Assembly (NCBI GenBank): GCA_016706865.1
Contig: JADJIS010000003.1
Coordinates: 1,302,001 to 1,366,000 of the forward strand
Direction of reading: 5' to 3'
DNA from: Bacteroidota bacterium
GTDB taxonomy: Bacteria > Bacteroidota > Bacteroidia > Chitinophagales > BACL12
DNA length: 64,000 bases
In this document: positions 54,134 to 61,452 of the stretch, piece by piece
Layout of the letters: the number at the start of each line of letters is the position of its first letter
How positions within the stretch are numbered: position 1 is the stretch's first letter
Notes under the pieces: generated by a model
The model's database searches: none
What the model was told of the DNA's origin: nothing
What the model saw: only the letters and a program-made list of their open reading frames with translations
Made by a program: the position numbers and the translations under genes

Positions 54134-54246
54134 ACCTTTCATTTTTCGGATATACCTATAATTTAACCTACTTTTAACAAGCATACTTTCTAAATATCCC
54201 ACAAAACCTGCCTAATTTTAACACTTCAAACAAATCACATCAAATT

Positions 54247-54984
54247 ATGAAAAAAATAATATCAGCGATAGTCTTAGTATTGATAGTTGCAAGTCCCCGA
54301 TTAATAACTGCTCAAAGCCTGAATGAGGTGCTCGAAAATCACTTTGAAGCAATAGGACAAAAAAAACTTAAAAAGGTGGAAACCATTACCACCAAAGGAA
54401 AGATCAACCAGATGGGAATTGATGTTCCCTTTGTTCAGATATCTGTAAGGCCAAATTTATTTCGCGTCCAGGGAACATTTCAGGGTTTAAGTTTCATTCA
54501 AACTTACAATGGTGTGGAAGGATGGACCGTTAATCCTTTTGCCGGAACAACAGAACCGGAACCGATTCCTGCTGATCAGTTAAAGGAATTAAAAATTCAG
54601 GCTGATATGGATGGCATGTTATGGCAATGGGAGGATAAAGGATTTAATGTTACCCTCGACAGCACCGAAGATGTGGAAGGCACTCTTTGTTACAGAGTGA
54701 AAGTAGTGGTTCCGGAAGGAAGCACTTATGTAAATTTTATTGATAAGGAGAGTTTTTTGTTGATAAAAACCAATACCAAAAGCACCATCATGGGCACCGA
54801 AGTGGAAGGAGAATCCTTTTACAGCAATTATATGCAAATTGACGGAATTACGTTTCCGGGCAAAATTGAAAACAGATATAATGGTGTTACCAGCGAGGTT
54901 ATTTTGATTGAAGGCGTTGAACTTAATAAGGAATATGCATCAACCTTATTCGATAAGTCAGGAACTACCGTAGTTACTGAATAA
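54247..54984 (+). CDS. LolA-like periplasmic/outer-membrane lipoprotein-sorting family protein
   Basis: 245 aa. Signal peptide about 1-22 (ending LITAQS). The mature part follows the LolA-like half-barrel pattern: LNEVLENHFEAIGQKKLKKVETITTKGKI, RPNLFRVQGTFQGLSFIQTYNGVEGWTVNPF, then LCYRVKVVVPEGSTYVNFIDKESFLLIKTNTK and a closing YNGVTSEVILIEGVELN. Members bind hydrophobic ligands such as lipoprotein acyl chains, but this branch in Bacteroidota has no proven role. It is transcribed alone, between two good terminators. Confidence 0.75.
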   Translation: MKKIISAIVLVLIVASPRLITAQSLNEVLENHFEAIGQKKLKKVETITTKGKINQMGIDVPFVQISVRPNLFRVQGTFQGLSFIQTYNGVEGWTVNPFAGTTEPEPIPADQLKELKIQADMDGMLWQWEDKGFNVTLDSTEDVEGTLCYRVKVVVPEGSTYVNFIDKESFLLIKTNTKSTIMGTEVEGESFYSNYMQIDGITFPGKIENRYNGVTSEVILIEGVELNKEYASTLFDKSGTTVVTE

Positions 54985-54995
54985 TGATCTTTATT

Positions 54996-55039
54996 AAGCA
55001 GCATATTCCTGAATTGTATCCGGAATATGCTGCTTTTTT
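54996..55039 (+). terminator. Intrinsic terminator after the LolA-like gene
   Basis: AAGCAGCATATTCC (54996-55009) and its exact complement (55022-55035) form a 14-bp stem with a 12-base loop, followed by a T-run. Confidence 0.93.
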
Positions 55040-55143
55040 ATTCCTATGGGAGGATTTTAACCCTTCTTAATTTTAAAAACAGCTCCTTTGCTTCAGCACA
55101 ATAAAATACCGGTACTCTACATTTCAAACCAAATATATTAACG

Positions 55144-58100
55144 ATGAAAAGATCACTTTTTGCCCTTACTAATTTATTCATTATAACTATTTCTGCTTTT
55201 ACTCAAACACAGATAAGCGATGCTACTTTTGGTGCCATTGAAGGCCGACAAATCGGACCTGCAAGAATGAGCGGTCGTATAACTTGTATCGATGCAGTAA
55301 ATGCAGATCCTAATTTGGTATATGTTGGTGCTGCAGGGGGAGGATTATGGAAATCGAAAAATCAGGGCACTACTTTTAAACCTGTTTTTGACGATTTCAG
55401 CCAATCCATAGGTACTATTTGCATTGACCAACAGCGGCCTGATACCGTTTGGGTAGGAACAGGAGAATGTTGGACACGAAATAGTGTAAGTATAGGAACG
55501 GGTATCTATAAAACTTATGATGGAGGTGGCAAATTTGAATTCGCAGGACTTGCCAATAGCGAAAGAATTGCGAAGATCATTATACATCCAAAGGAACCAA
55601 ATACCGTTTTTGTTGCGGTTTTGGGTGCACTTTGGTCAGATTCTGAAGACAGAGGAGTTTATAAAACCACAGACGGTGGCAAAACCTGGAACCGCATATT
55701 ATTTGTGAATGTAGGGACAGGTTGTGCAAGTATGATCATGGATCCCAATGACCCGAATACACTGTATGCGGCAATGTGGGATTTCAGTCGAGAAGCTTCC
55801 ATTTTTCGTTCAGGTGGTCCCGGATCTTCCATTTATAAATCCACTGATGGCGGTGCAACATGGAATAAAACAATAACAGGTTTACCAAATGAAACACTTG
55901 GAAGAATAGCGTTAGCCATTTCTCCCGTAGCCCCCTACGATGTTTTTGCCTTGGTGGAATCGGACAATTCTGCATTATATAAGTCAGTAGACAAGGGTGC
56001 TAACTGGTTGAAAATCAACACTCAAAACGCAATGGGAGAACGTCCGTTCTACTTTAGTTTGTTAGTACCTGATCCTGTGGAAGCAGATCGTATTTATAAA
56101 CCGGGATTTAATTTATTGGTGAGTGTTAATGGTGGAAAGATATTTCAGGGAGCTGCCGTGGAAGGCGGTGGGTACCATAGCGATCTGCACGCACTTTGGG
56201 TGAGTCCGAAGGATAACAGGTTGATGTATATGGGAACTGACGGTGGTGTTTATATCTCCCGCGATAAAGGAAATACCTGGAGTCACTGCGAAAATTTACC
56301 GGTTTCTCAATTTTACCATGTAAGTGTCGACATGGAGAAACCTTATAATATTTATGGGGGATTACAGGATAACGGCAGCTGGAAAGGTCCTTCTAAAACA
56401 TCCGGCGGTATTCAGAATGCCGATTGGCAAACTATTGGTTACGGCGATGGATTTAATGCTTATGCCGACAAAACCAACAACAATATAGTTTACTGGCAAT
56501 ATCAGGGAGGTAGAATATACAGAACAGATCAAAAAAGTGGGGAGAATAAGTTTATCAAACCCTTTGCTGATGCAACAACAGGAGATCTTCGTTTTAACTG
56601 GAATACACCCTTTGTTTTTGGAAAGAACTCCGGCTGGATCTATATAGGGTCTCAATATCTCTTCCGCTCTAAAGATAAAGGCGATACTTGGGAACGCATT
56701 TCACCCGACCTTACTACAGACGATCCTAAAAGAAAGAGACAAGAAGAATCAGGTGGATTAACTGCAGATAATACCACTGCTGAAAACAATGCTACCATAT
56801 TTTCGATCTCTGAATCTCCATTGGATAATAATATAATTTGGATAGGAACCGATGATGGAAATGTGCAGCTTTCTAAGGATGCAGGTAAAACCTGGACCAA
56901 ACTCAACGATAAAATAACAGGACTTCCTCCATTTGCTTTCATCTCTAATATTGATGCCGACAACTTCAATAAAGGAGCTGCGTACATTACAGTGGATGCA
57001 CATAGAAATGGCGATATGAAGCCTTATCTATTCTACACCAATGATTACGGTAACACATGGCAAAACCTTGTAAATGAGACCATTAAAGGATATTGTCATG
57101 TTGTAAAACAAGACCTTGTTAATGAAAATTTATTGTTTTTAGGAACAGAATTCGGTCTGTTCGTAAGCATAGATAAAGGTGCGAATTGGGCTCAATTTAA
57201 AAGCAAAATTCCACAGGCCGGAATATTTGATATGGTAATTCATCCACGAGATCATGACCTTATTCTTGCCACTCATGGCAGGGGTGTTATCATAATTGAT
57301 GATATTACACCTATCAGAAATTTTACAACAGCAATGTTAGAGGAGGATATTGTTTTCATTCCCACCAGACCCTATTTCCTTCCAAAAGGTGGAGTTGTTC
57401 AGGATTTTCCGGGTGATGATGAGTTTATAGGCGCCAATCCCAACAGCAATGCAGTGGTTGCTTATTACATGAAAAAAAGGCATTTATTTGGGGAGATGTT
57501 TATAGAGATATACGATAACAAAGGCAATTTCATCAAACAACAGCCTGCCGGAAATCGCAAAGGGATAAATATTGTCAGTATTCAAACAAGAATGAAAGCT
57601 CCCAGAGTGCCCAGTTCTCCAAATCTATTGGGTGAAGCAGCCTTTGGCCCCGAGATGGAACCCGGTGACTATATCATAAAGTTGATCAAAGGAAGTGATA
57701 CTATCAGCACTAAACTAACCATCAACTATAATCCTGAGGTTGTGCATTCTGCTGAGGACAGAAAATTGCGGAGATCAACACTGCTTGGAGCATACAATCT
57801 TTTGGAAGAATTAGCTTTTATGGATCATCAGATTCTTCAGATAAGAGACAGAACAAAAATATTGGCCGACAGTCTTCAGAATAAGGGTTTGCGGACAAAT
57901 TCTCTCAAATATTCCAAAATGATGGAAACCATGCACGGTAAAATTTCCGCCACGCAACCCGGCGAAGGAGGAATAACCGGACAGGTTAGGTTACGCGAAA
58001 AAATTGCCGAAATTTACGGGGCTGTTGGTGGATATGAAGGAAAACCCACCAATGTTCAAATTCAGGCGCTGGATTTTTATATTACAGAGGTGCAGAAAAT

Positions 58101-58221
58101 GCGGGTTGAACTGGATAATTTGTTGCTAAATGAATTGAAAGCATATAATGCAGGAGTAATACGGCAGGGTTTTAAACCTGTGGAAGTAATTTCAAAGGAG
58201 GAATTTTCTAAATTGAAATAA
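55144..58221 (+). CDS. Large secreted VPS10/BNR-type beta-propeller protein
   Basis: 1025 aa. Signal peptide about 1-21 (ending ISAFTQ). Residues about 35-720 have repeated sialidase-type Asp-box motifs (S-x-D-x-G-x-T-W: KSKNQGTTF, KTTDGGKTWN, KSTDGGATWN, ISRDKGNTWS, RSKDKGDTWE, LSKDAGKTWT, YTNDYGNTWQ), typical of the VPS10/sortilin ten-bladed propeller often annotated as glycosyl hydrolase. No glycosidase catalytic residues can be assigned, so an enzyme name is not justified. The last 300 residues contain a beta domain (GDYIIKLIKGSDTISTKLTI) and helices. There is no T9SS domain. It lies 47 bp before the gene at 58269 and may be co-transcribed. Confidence 0.85.
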   Translation: MKRSLFALTNLFIITISAFTQTQISDATFGAIEGRQIGPARMSGRITCIDAVNADPNLVYVGAAGGGLWKSKNQGTTFKPVFDDFSQSIGTICIDQQRPDTVWVGTGECWTRNSVSIGTGIYKTYDGGGKFEFAGLANSERIAKIIIHPKEPNTVFVAVLGALWSDSEDRGVYKTTDGGKTWNRILFVNVGTGCASMIMDPNDPNTLYAAMWDFSREASIFRSGGPGSSIYKSTDGGATWNKTITGLPNETLGRIALAISPVAPYDVFALVESDNSALYKSVDKGANWLKINTQNAMGERPFYFSLLVPDPVEADRIYKPGFNLLVSVNGGKIFQGAAVEGGGYHSDLHALWVSPKDNRLMYMGTDGGVYISRDKGNTWSHCENLPVSQFYHVSVDMEKPYNIYGGLQDNGSWKGPSKTSGGIQNADWQTIGYGDGFNAYADKTNNNIVYWQYQGGRIYRTDQKSGENKFIKPFADATTGDLRFNWNTPFVFGKNSGWIYIGSQYLFRSKDKGDTWERISPDLTTDDPKRKRQEESGGLTADNTTAENNATIFSISESPLDNNIIWIGTDDGNVQLSKDAGKTWTKLNDKITGLPPFAFISNIDADNFNKGAAYITVDAHRNGDMKPYLFYTNDYGNTWQNLVNETIKGYCHVVKQDLVNENLLFLGTEFGLFVSIDKGANWAQFKSKIPQAGIFDMVIHPRDHDLILATHGRGVIIIDDITPIRNFTTAMLEEDIVFIPTRPYFLPKGGVVQDFPGDDEFIGANPNSNAVVAYYMKKRHLFGEMFIEIYDNKGNFIKQQPAGNRKGINIVSIQTRMKAPRVPSSPNLLGEAAFGPEMEPGDYIIKLIKGSDTISTKLTINYNPEVVHSAEDRKLRRSTLLGAYNLLEELAFMDHQILQIRDRTKILADSLQNKGLRTNSLKYSKMMETMHGKISATQPGEGGITGQVRLREKIAEIYGAVGGYEGKPTNVQIQALDFYITEVQKMRVELDNLLLNELKAYNAGVIRQGFKPVEVISKEEFSKLK

Positions 58222-58268
58222 GTAAGATCAAACCAACACATTCATTCAATTATTTAAAAAATAACAAG

Positions 58269-58676
58269 ATGGCAAAAGAAACCGGAACAAAAGAAAACCC
58301 ATGGCAGCTTAAAACTCCACCATTATCCTCAGAGTTTACCATGCATAAGGATGAAAAAGACGGAAAGGAGATTTTGGTTTGCACCGTTGGAAAAACTGTG
58401 TTACACTACGATTATCGTTGTTTGAACGATCTTCACGCTATGTTAAAAAAACACGGCGACTGGATGGAACTCGGCAGTGCCGATGAGCAAAAGCCGGCAA
58501 AAGATGGAACAGTGGAAGCCTGGGGCAGATCTGACAAAAACCCGGTTGGAGGCTGGTATGGTCTAAAAAAAGGACTTCGTGGAAGATTTGGAATGTATGT
58601 GCCTCCTTTAATGGAAAAACTGGGTTTAGCTGAATTAACACATGATGCCAAAGGGAATAAAATGCGGGCGATCTGA
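58269..58676 (+). CDS. Conserved small protein of unknown function
   Basis: 135 aa, no signal peptide, basic C-terminus. Highly distinctive ungapped motifs: ENPWQLKTPPLSSEF, LHAMLKKHGDWMELGSADEQ, TVEAWGRS and VGGWYGLKKGLRGRFGMYVPP. From memory this is a widespread uncharacterised family (a DUF) with nearly constant length of 120-140 residues; I do not assign an accession. The many invariant Trp, Gly and Arg residues suggest a compact enzyme or nucleic-acid-binding fold, but nothing shows which. It starts 47 bp after the propeller gene. Confidence 0.8.
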   Translation: MAKETGTKENPWQLKTPPLSSEFTMHKDEKDGKEILVCTVGKTVLHYDYRCLNDLHAMLKKHGDWMELGSADEQKPAKDGTVEAWGRSDKNPVGGWYGLKKGLRGRFGMYVPPLMEKLGLAELTHDAKGNKMRAI

Positions 58677-58701
58677 AGCATCCTTCATTATAGTTCCAAG
58701 T

Positions 58702-58929
58702 TCAATAATAATAGGTCCATCCTCCATTTTTATAAAGTTCTTTTGGGGTGAAGATGGTGTTATTTGTAACAACCAGGTACACTTTTCTGATATCGCTGAT
58801 ATTAATCTCAGGTGAGCCTTCTATTAATATAAAGTCAGCCACCCTACCCTCCTTTATGGATCCGAATTGAGAATCAAGATTACAATTTAATGCTCCATTA
58901 TAGCAGAAATTTATTGCATTTACATACCA
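58702..58929 (-). pseudogene. Amidohydrolase C-terminal remnant
   Basis: Minus-strand frame ending in TGA at 58702-58704 reads VNAINFCYNGALN, then FGSIKEGRVADFILIEGSPE, INISDIRKVYLVVTNN and TIFTPKELYKNGGW. This is the end of an amidohydrolase-type metal-dependent hydrolase (G-S-I-x-x-G-x-x-A-D-x-x-x-x-x-x-x-P, then I-x-x-x-x-V). No ATG is in frame, and the metal-binding N-terminal and central parts are absent. The neighbouring upstream DNA is a hairpin and another gene, so it is a degraded leftover. Roughly 75 codons remain. Confidence 0.75.
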
Positions 58930-58939
58930 ACTAAAACAA

Positions 58940-58976
58940 AAACAGCAAGACCATTTAAATGATCCTGCTGTTCTTT
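58940..58976 (-). terminator. Hairpin terminator after the outer-membrane barrel gene
   Basis: AACAGCAAGACC and GATCCTGCTGTT pair imperfectly around ATTTAAAT. On the minus strand the hairpin lies just past the stop at 58994 and is followed by a T-rich stretch. Confidence 0.65.
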
Positions 58977-58993
58977 ATTATTAAATTTTCCTA

Positions 58994-59599
58994 TCAGAAT
59001 TTAGCTACCAAACCAATTTGGAAAGGAGCTTTTGACAGACCTACTTCTCCATACAAACCAATATTATCGGTTAAATATAATCTGGCACCAATGGTAAGAT
59101 CCACTCCGAAATTTATTATTCCATTCACTTCCCGCGGGTCTACATCAGGATCGTTTCCGGTGTAGGTATATTTTGAATTTCTATATCCCATTCCAATACC
59201 GGCGTAAGGATCAAACATTGCATTATTTCCAAAATGAAAATTAAATCTTGCGAGTACACTATATGCATTGTATTTAATTCCTGTGGTATAAGTTACGCTA
59301 TCAGTATTATCGTCGGTGCGTTCGTATAATGCTTCACCAAAAGTAAATGCAGTATTCACTCCAAAACCCACCGTTTCATTTAAAGCAAATTCTGCTTTTA
59401 TGAAAACAGGCCCCACCAGCGAAGTAGATATATTATCTCCTTCCACAAGATTTAAAAATGTTTTAGTGAGACTTGGAAAACCATAACCGGCAGAAACAGT
59501 AATATCTCCGGGTTCAAATTGTTGCGCGCGGGCAACAGAAAATCCTGCAAAATACAAACAGATCACAGGGATCAATAGCTTCATTTTTTTCATACCCAT
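58994..59599 (-). CDS. Outer-membrane beta-barrel protein (porin/OmpA-barrel type)
   Basis: 201 aa. Signal peptide about 1-25 (LLIPVICLYFAGFSVARAQQ); MKKM at codon 3 is an alternative start. The mature part is an eight-strand-like pattern of alternating residues: DITVSAGYGFPS, VGPVFIKAEFALNETVGFGVNTAFTFG, YNAYSVLARFNFHFG, FDPYAGIGMGYRNSKY, INFGVDLTIGARLYLTDNIGLYGEVGLS and the terminal FQIGLVAKF with a final Phe. This is the usual small barrel protein annotated as porin family or outer-membrane beta-barrel domain. Transport or structural role unknown. Confidence 0.85.
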   Translation of the reverse strand: MGMKKMKLLIPVICLYFAGFSVARAQQFEPGDITVSAGYGFPSLTKTFLNLVEGDNISTSLVGPVFIKAEFALNETVGFGVNTAFTFGEALYERTDDNTDSVTYTTGIKYNAYSVLARFNFHFGNNAMFDPYAGIGMGYRNSKYTYTGNDPDVDPREVNGIINFGVDLTIGARLYLTDNIGLYGEVGLSKAPFQIGLVAKF

Positions 59600-59631
59600 T
59601 TCTTTTGAGTATGCCTGAATTCAATTGTTGT

Positions 59632-59745
59632 GCCAGAAAGGGACATAGGACATACGACATAGGACATATGACATAGGACATATGACATACGACATATGAC
59701 ATACGACGTAGGACATATGACATACGACGTAGGACATAGGATTTA
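59632..59745. repeat. Word-like repeat GACATAxGACATA upstream of the four-helix-bundle gene
   Basis: About a dozen irregular units of GACATAGG, GACATATG or GACATACGAC follow one another. The same words flank the gene at 59870 on the other side (60236-60290) in the same orientation, and again in reverse complement at about 60335-60470. Confidence 0.8.
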
Positions 59746-59840
59746 AGCTATTTAGGATTGGTTGAAGTTAATAGTGTTAATTAATGATGTGTGTAAGCGA
59801 ATATAATCGGTTAACTCAATTATATTTCTGAATGGGGAAA

Positions 59841-59848
59841 TACCTTTG
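59841..59848 (+). promoter_or_regulatory. -7 promoter element TACCTTTG
   Basis: An exact match to the Bacteroidota TAnnTTTG element lies 21 bp before the ATG at 59870. No clear -33 TTTG was found at the usual spacing. Confidence 0.5.
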
Positions 59849-59869
59849 AATTACATTAATTGTTATTGT

Positions 59870-60235
59870 ATGAAACATTATTTTAGGAAATTAGAGATCT
59901 GGAAAGATGGTATTGAATTATCAAAAATAATTTATGAATTGACTCGAAATTTTCCCAAAGAAGAAATCTATGGTCTCACTTCTCAAATGAGGCGAGCAGC
60001 AATTTCCATACCTTCAAACATAGCTGAAGGAGCAGGCAGAGATACCAATAAAGATTTTGCACATTTTCTTACTATCGCAAAGGGATCTTCATTTGAATTG
60101 GATTCACAATTAATTTTAGCAAAGGAGTTAGGTTATATAACCGAAGAACAGTTGATACCAATTCTGGATAAATTAGTAATTCTACAAAATAAAATATTCA
60201 GATTTAGAGAGAAATTAATTAGGGAGGAGTTATGA
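59870..60235 (+). CDS. Four-helix-bundle protein of the 23S rRNA intervening-sequence (IVP/S23, Avd-like) family
   Basis: 121 aa from ATG 59870, chosen over an upstream in-frame ATG at 59846 because the promoter element lies at 59841-59848. The protein is all-helical with the family signatures F-R-K-L-E-I-W-K-D-G, FPKEEIYGLTSQMRRAAISIPSNIAEGAGR, FAHFLTIAKGSSFELDSQLILAKELGYI. Members are found inside 23S rRNA intervening sequences or as free genes, and the Avd proteins of diversity-generating retroelements share the fold. No rRNA or reverse transcriptase is present here. It sits between arrays of the same word-like repeat, which suggests a repeat-associated or mobile gene (inference). Confidence 0.88.
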   Translation: MKHYFRKLEIWKDGIELSKIIYELTRNFPKEEIYGLTSQMRRAAISIPSNIAEGAGRDTNKDFAHFLTIAKGSSFELDSQLILAKELGYITEEQLIPILDKLVILQNKIFRFREKLIREEL

Positions 60236-60470
60236 CCTATGACCTACGACATATGACATAGGACATATGACATATGACGCAGGACAAATGATTTGGGAAA
60301 TATGGAGGTATTCGTGTAGTGTATCTATATTAAGTCGTAGGTAATGTCATAGGTTCTATGTTGTATGTCATAGGTCCAATTTCGTATGTCATAGTTCGTA
60401 TATCCTATGTCGTATATCCTATGTCGTAGGTCATCGTAGGTCCTATTTCGTAGGTCGTAGGTCATACGTA
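60236..60470. repeat. Word-like repeats, first in direct then in inverted orientation
   Basis: From the stop codon to about 60290 the units are GACCTACGACATATGACATAGG, matching the left flank. From about 60335 to 60470 the reverse-complement words (TATGTCGTAGGTC, TATGTCATAGGTC) dominate. The inverted halves could form a large irregular hairpin. There is no gene in the interval. Confidence 0.8.
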
Positions 60471-60674
60471 TCAAACCCATCCTTCGTCCTTATACTCCCC
60501 AAGAATCACAACATCCTTATCGCGGGCGTATGATTTGGCGGCTTCTTTCATTGTTGCTTTATCAGCACTTCTGATCTTGATTCCTCTGTCTTTTGATCCC
60601 TTGTTGCGCACTTCTATGTAGAAACCGTTTAGTAGTTTGATCTCCTTATAAGGTGCTCGTCCTAAATTTTTCAT
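60471..60674 (-). CDS. Small basic conserved protein of unknown function
   Basis: 67 aa, no signal peptide. MKNLGRAPYKEIKLLNGFYIEVRNKGSKDRGIKIRS then ATMKEAAKSYARDKDVVILGEYKDEGWV. Two beta strands and a helix are predicted by eye, with a basic first half and an acidic C-terminus. The sequence is balanced and not repeat-derived, so it is probably a real gene although its stop abuts the repeat region. Function not recognised. Confidence 0.65.
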   Translation of the reverse strand: MKNLGRAPYKEIKLLNGFYIEVRNKGSKDRGIKIRSADKATMKEAAKSYARDKDVVILGEYKDEGWV

Positions 60675-60765
60675 GATTCAATTTTGTGTAAGTTACGACA
60701 ATATAAGCTTGGACAAGTTAAAAAAACACCCGTCAGACCTATTATTAATAAAAAGTGAATTAAAC

Positions 60766-61071
60766 TCAGTTAAAACGCTGTAATATGGAAGTAAGACTTT
60801 CAAATATGATACGTTCTTGTTCTGTTGCTTCCTGTTTATTTATCAAACTGATAAAAATACCTTCATGCCAATCATAAACAAGCTTAAACTTAACCTCGCG
60901 ATACATATAATCCCAGGTGATAGTATTAAAGTAATCGTGTTTCTTAGTATACTTTATTGCAAGTATTTTTTCCAACCTTGCAGCAAACTGATAGAAAGAT
61001 GTTGCGTTGTGATTATTTCCAAAATTAATTTCCTGATTGCCAAGCGTATTTGTTTCTACAGTTAACTCCAT
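60766..61071 (-). CDS. Small unknown protein
   Basis: 101 aa, cytosolic by appearance. MELTVETNTLGNQEINFG, FYQFAARLEKILAIKYTKKHDYFNTITWDYMYREVKFKLVYDWHEGIFISLINKQEATEQERIIFESLTSIL. The order beta, helix, beta-beta, helix and the pattern W-D-Y-x-Y-x-x-x-x-x-x-L-x-Y-D-x-x-x-G-I resemble small immunity-like or uncharacterised proteins, but this is too weak to name. A plus-strand frame over the same bases is its shadow. It is 91 bp upstream of the small basic gene and in the same direction. Confidence 0.65.
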   Translation of the reverse strand: MELTVETNTLGNQEINFGNNHNATSFYQFAARLEKILAIKYTKKHDYFNTITWDYMYREVKFKLVYDWHEGIFISLINKQEATEQERIIFESLTSILQRFN

Positions 61072-61452
61072 ATCTATATTATTTGGTTAATTTCTACGAA
61101 TAATCCTAAAGATACACAATTTAATTGACAATTGGCAATTGGCAATTGACAATTGAACAGCCGAACGAGTTCTGGGTTCTGAGTCCTGGGTTCTGAGTCC
61201 TGGGTTCTGAGTTCTGAGTTCTGGGTTCTGAGTTCTGGGTTCTGAGTTCTGGGTTCGGGGTTCGGAGTTCTGGGTTCGGGGTTCGGAGTTCGGGGTTCGG
61301 GGTTCTGAGTTGGGCTCACTCACTACTGACTACTCACTCACCTGAAGGGTTTTCAAGGTTAGCGAGGTTGAATTATTAATTTCACAAGTTAAAATTTTTC
61401 CTCCAACAGCATTACCGTTAATCTTATTTAACTTTGTTAGAATTACCCATAT
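61072..61452. repeat. Intergenic low-complexity repeats (CAATTGGCAATTGA, GTTCTGGGTTCTGA, ACTCACTACTGA)
   Basis: Three blocks adjoin: TTGACAATTGGCAATTGG units (about 61124-61156), AACAGCCGAAC (61157-61167), then an irregular GTTCTGGGTTCTGAGTTC/GTTCGGGGTTCGG run to about 61310, and ACTCACTACTGACTACTCAC to 61340. The first block followed by AACAGCCG repeats the arrangement seen twice near 50440 and 50820. The remaining part carries the promoter of the next gene. Long frames here (PEPRT-type translations) are artefacts of the repeat. Confidence 0.8.
61429..61436 (+). promoter_or_regulatory. -7 promoter element TAACTTTG
   Basis: An exact match to TAnnTTTG 16 bp before the ATG at 61453, implying a very short leader. 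Confidence 0.5.

Noticed and set aside
55144..58221. Glycosyl hydrolase annotation
   Set aside because: Asp-box propeller motifs are clear but no catalytic acid/base pair can be assigned, so only VPS10/BNR-type propeller is stated.
59870..60235. Diversity-generating retroelement
   Set aside because: The product resembles Avd, but there is no reverse transcriptase, template repeat or variable repeat in the window. Differences between propeller blades are not adenine-directed in any way I could see.
61074..61323. Two minus-strand frames encoding PEPRT-like repeats
   Set aside because: Product of the GTTCTGGGTTCTGA simple repeat; no start context and no homology-like sequence.
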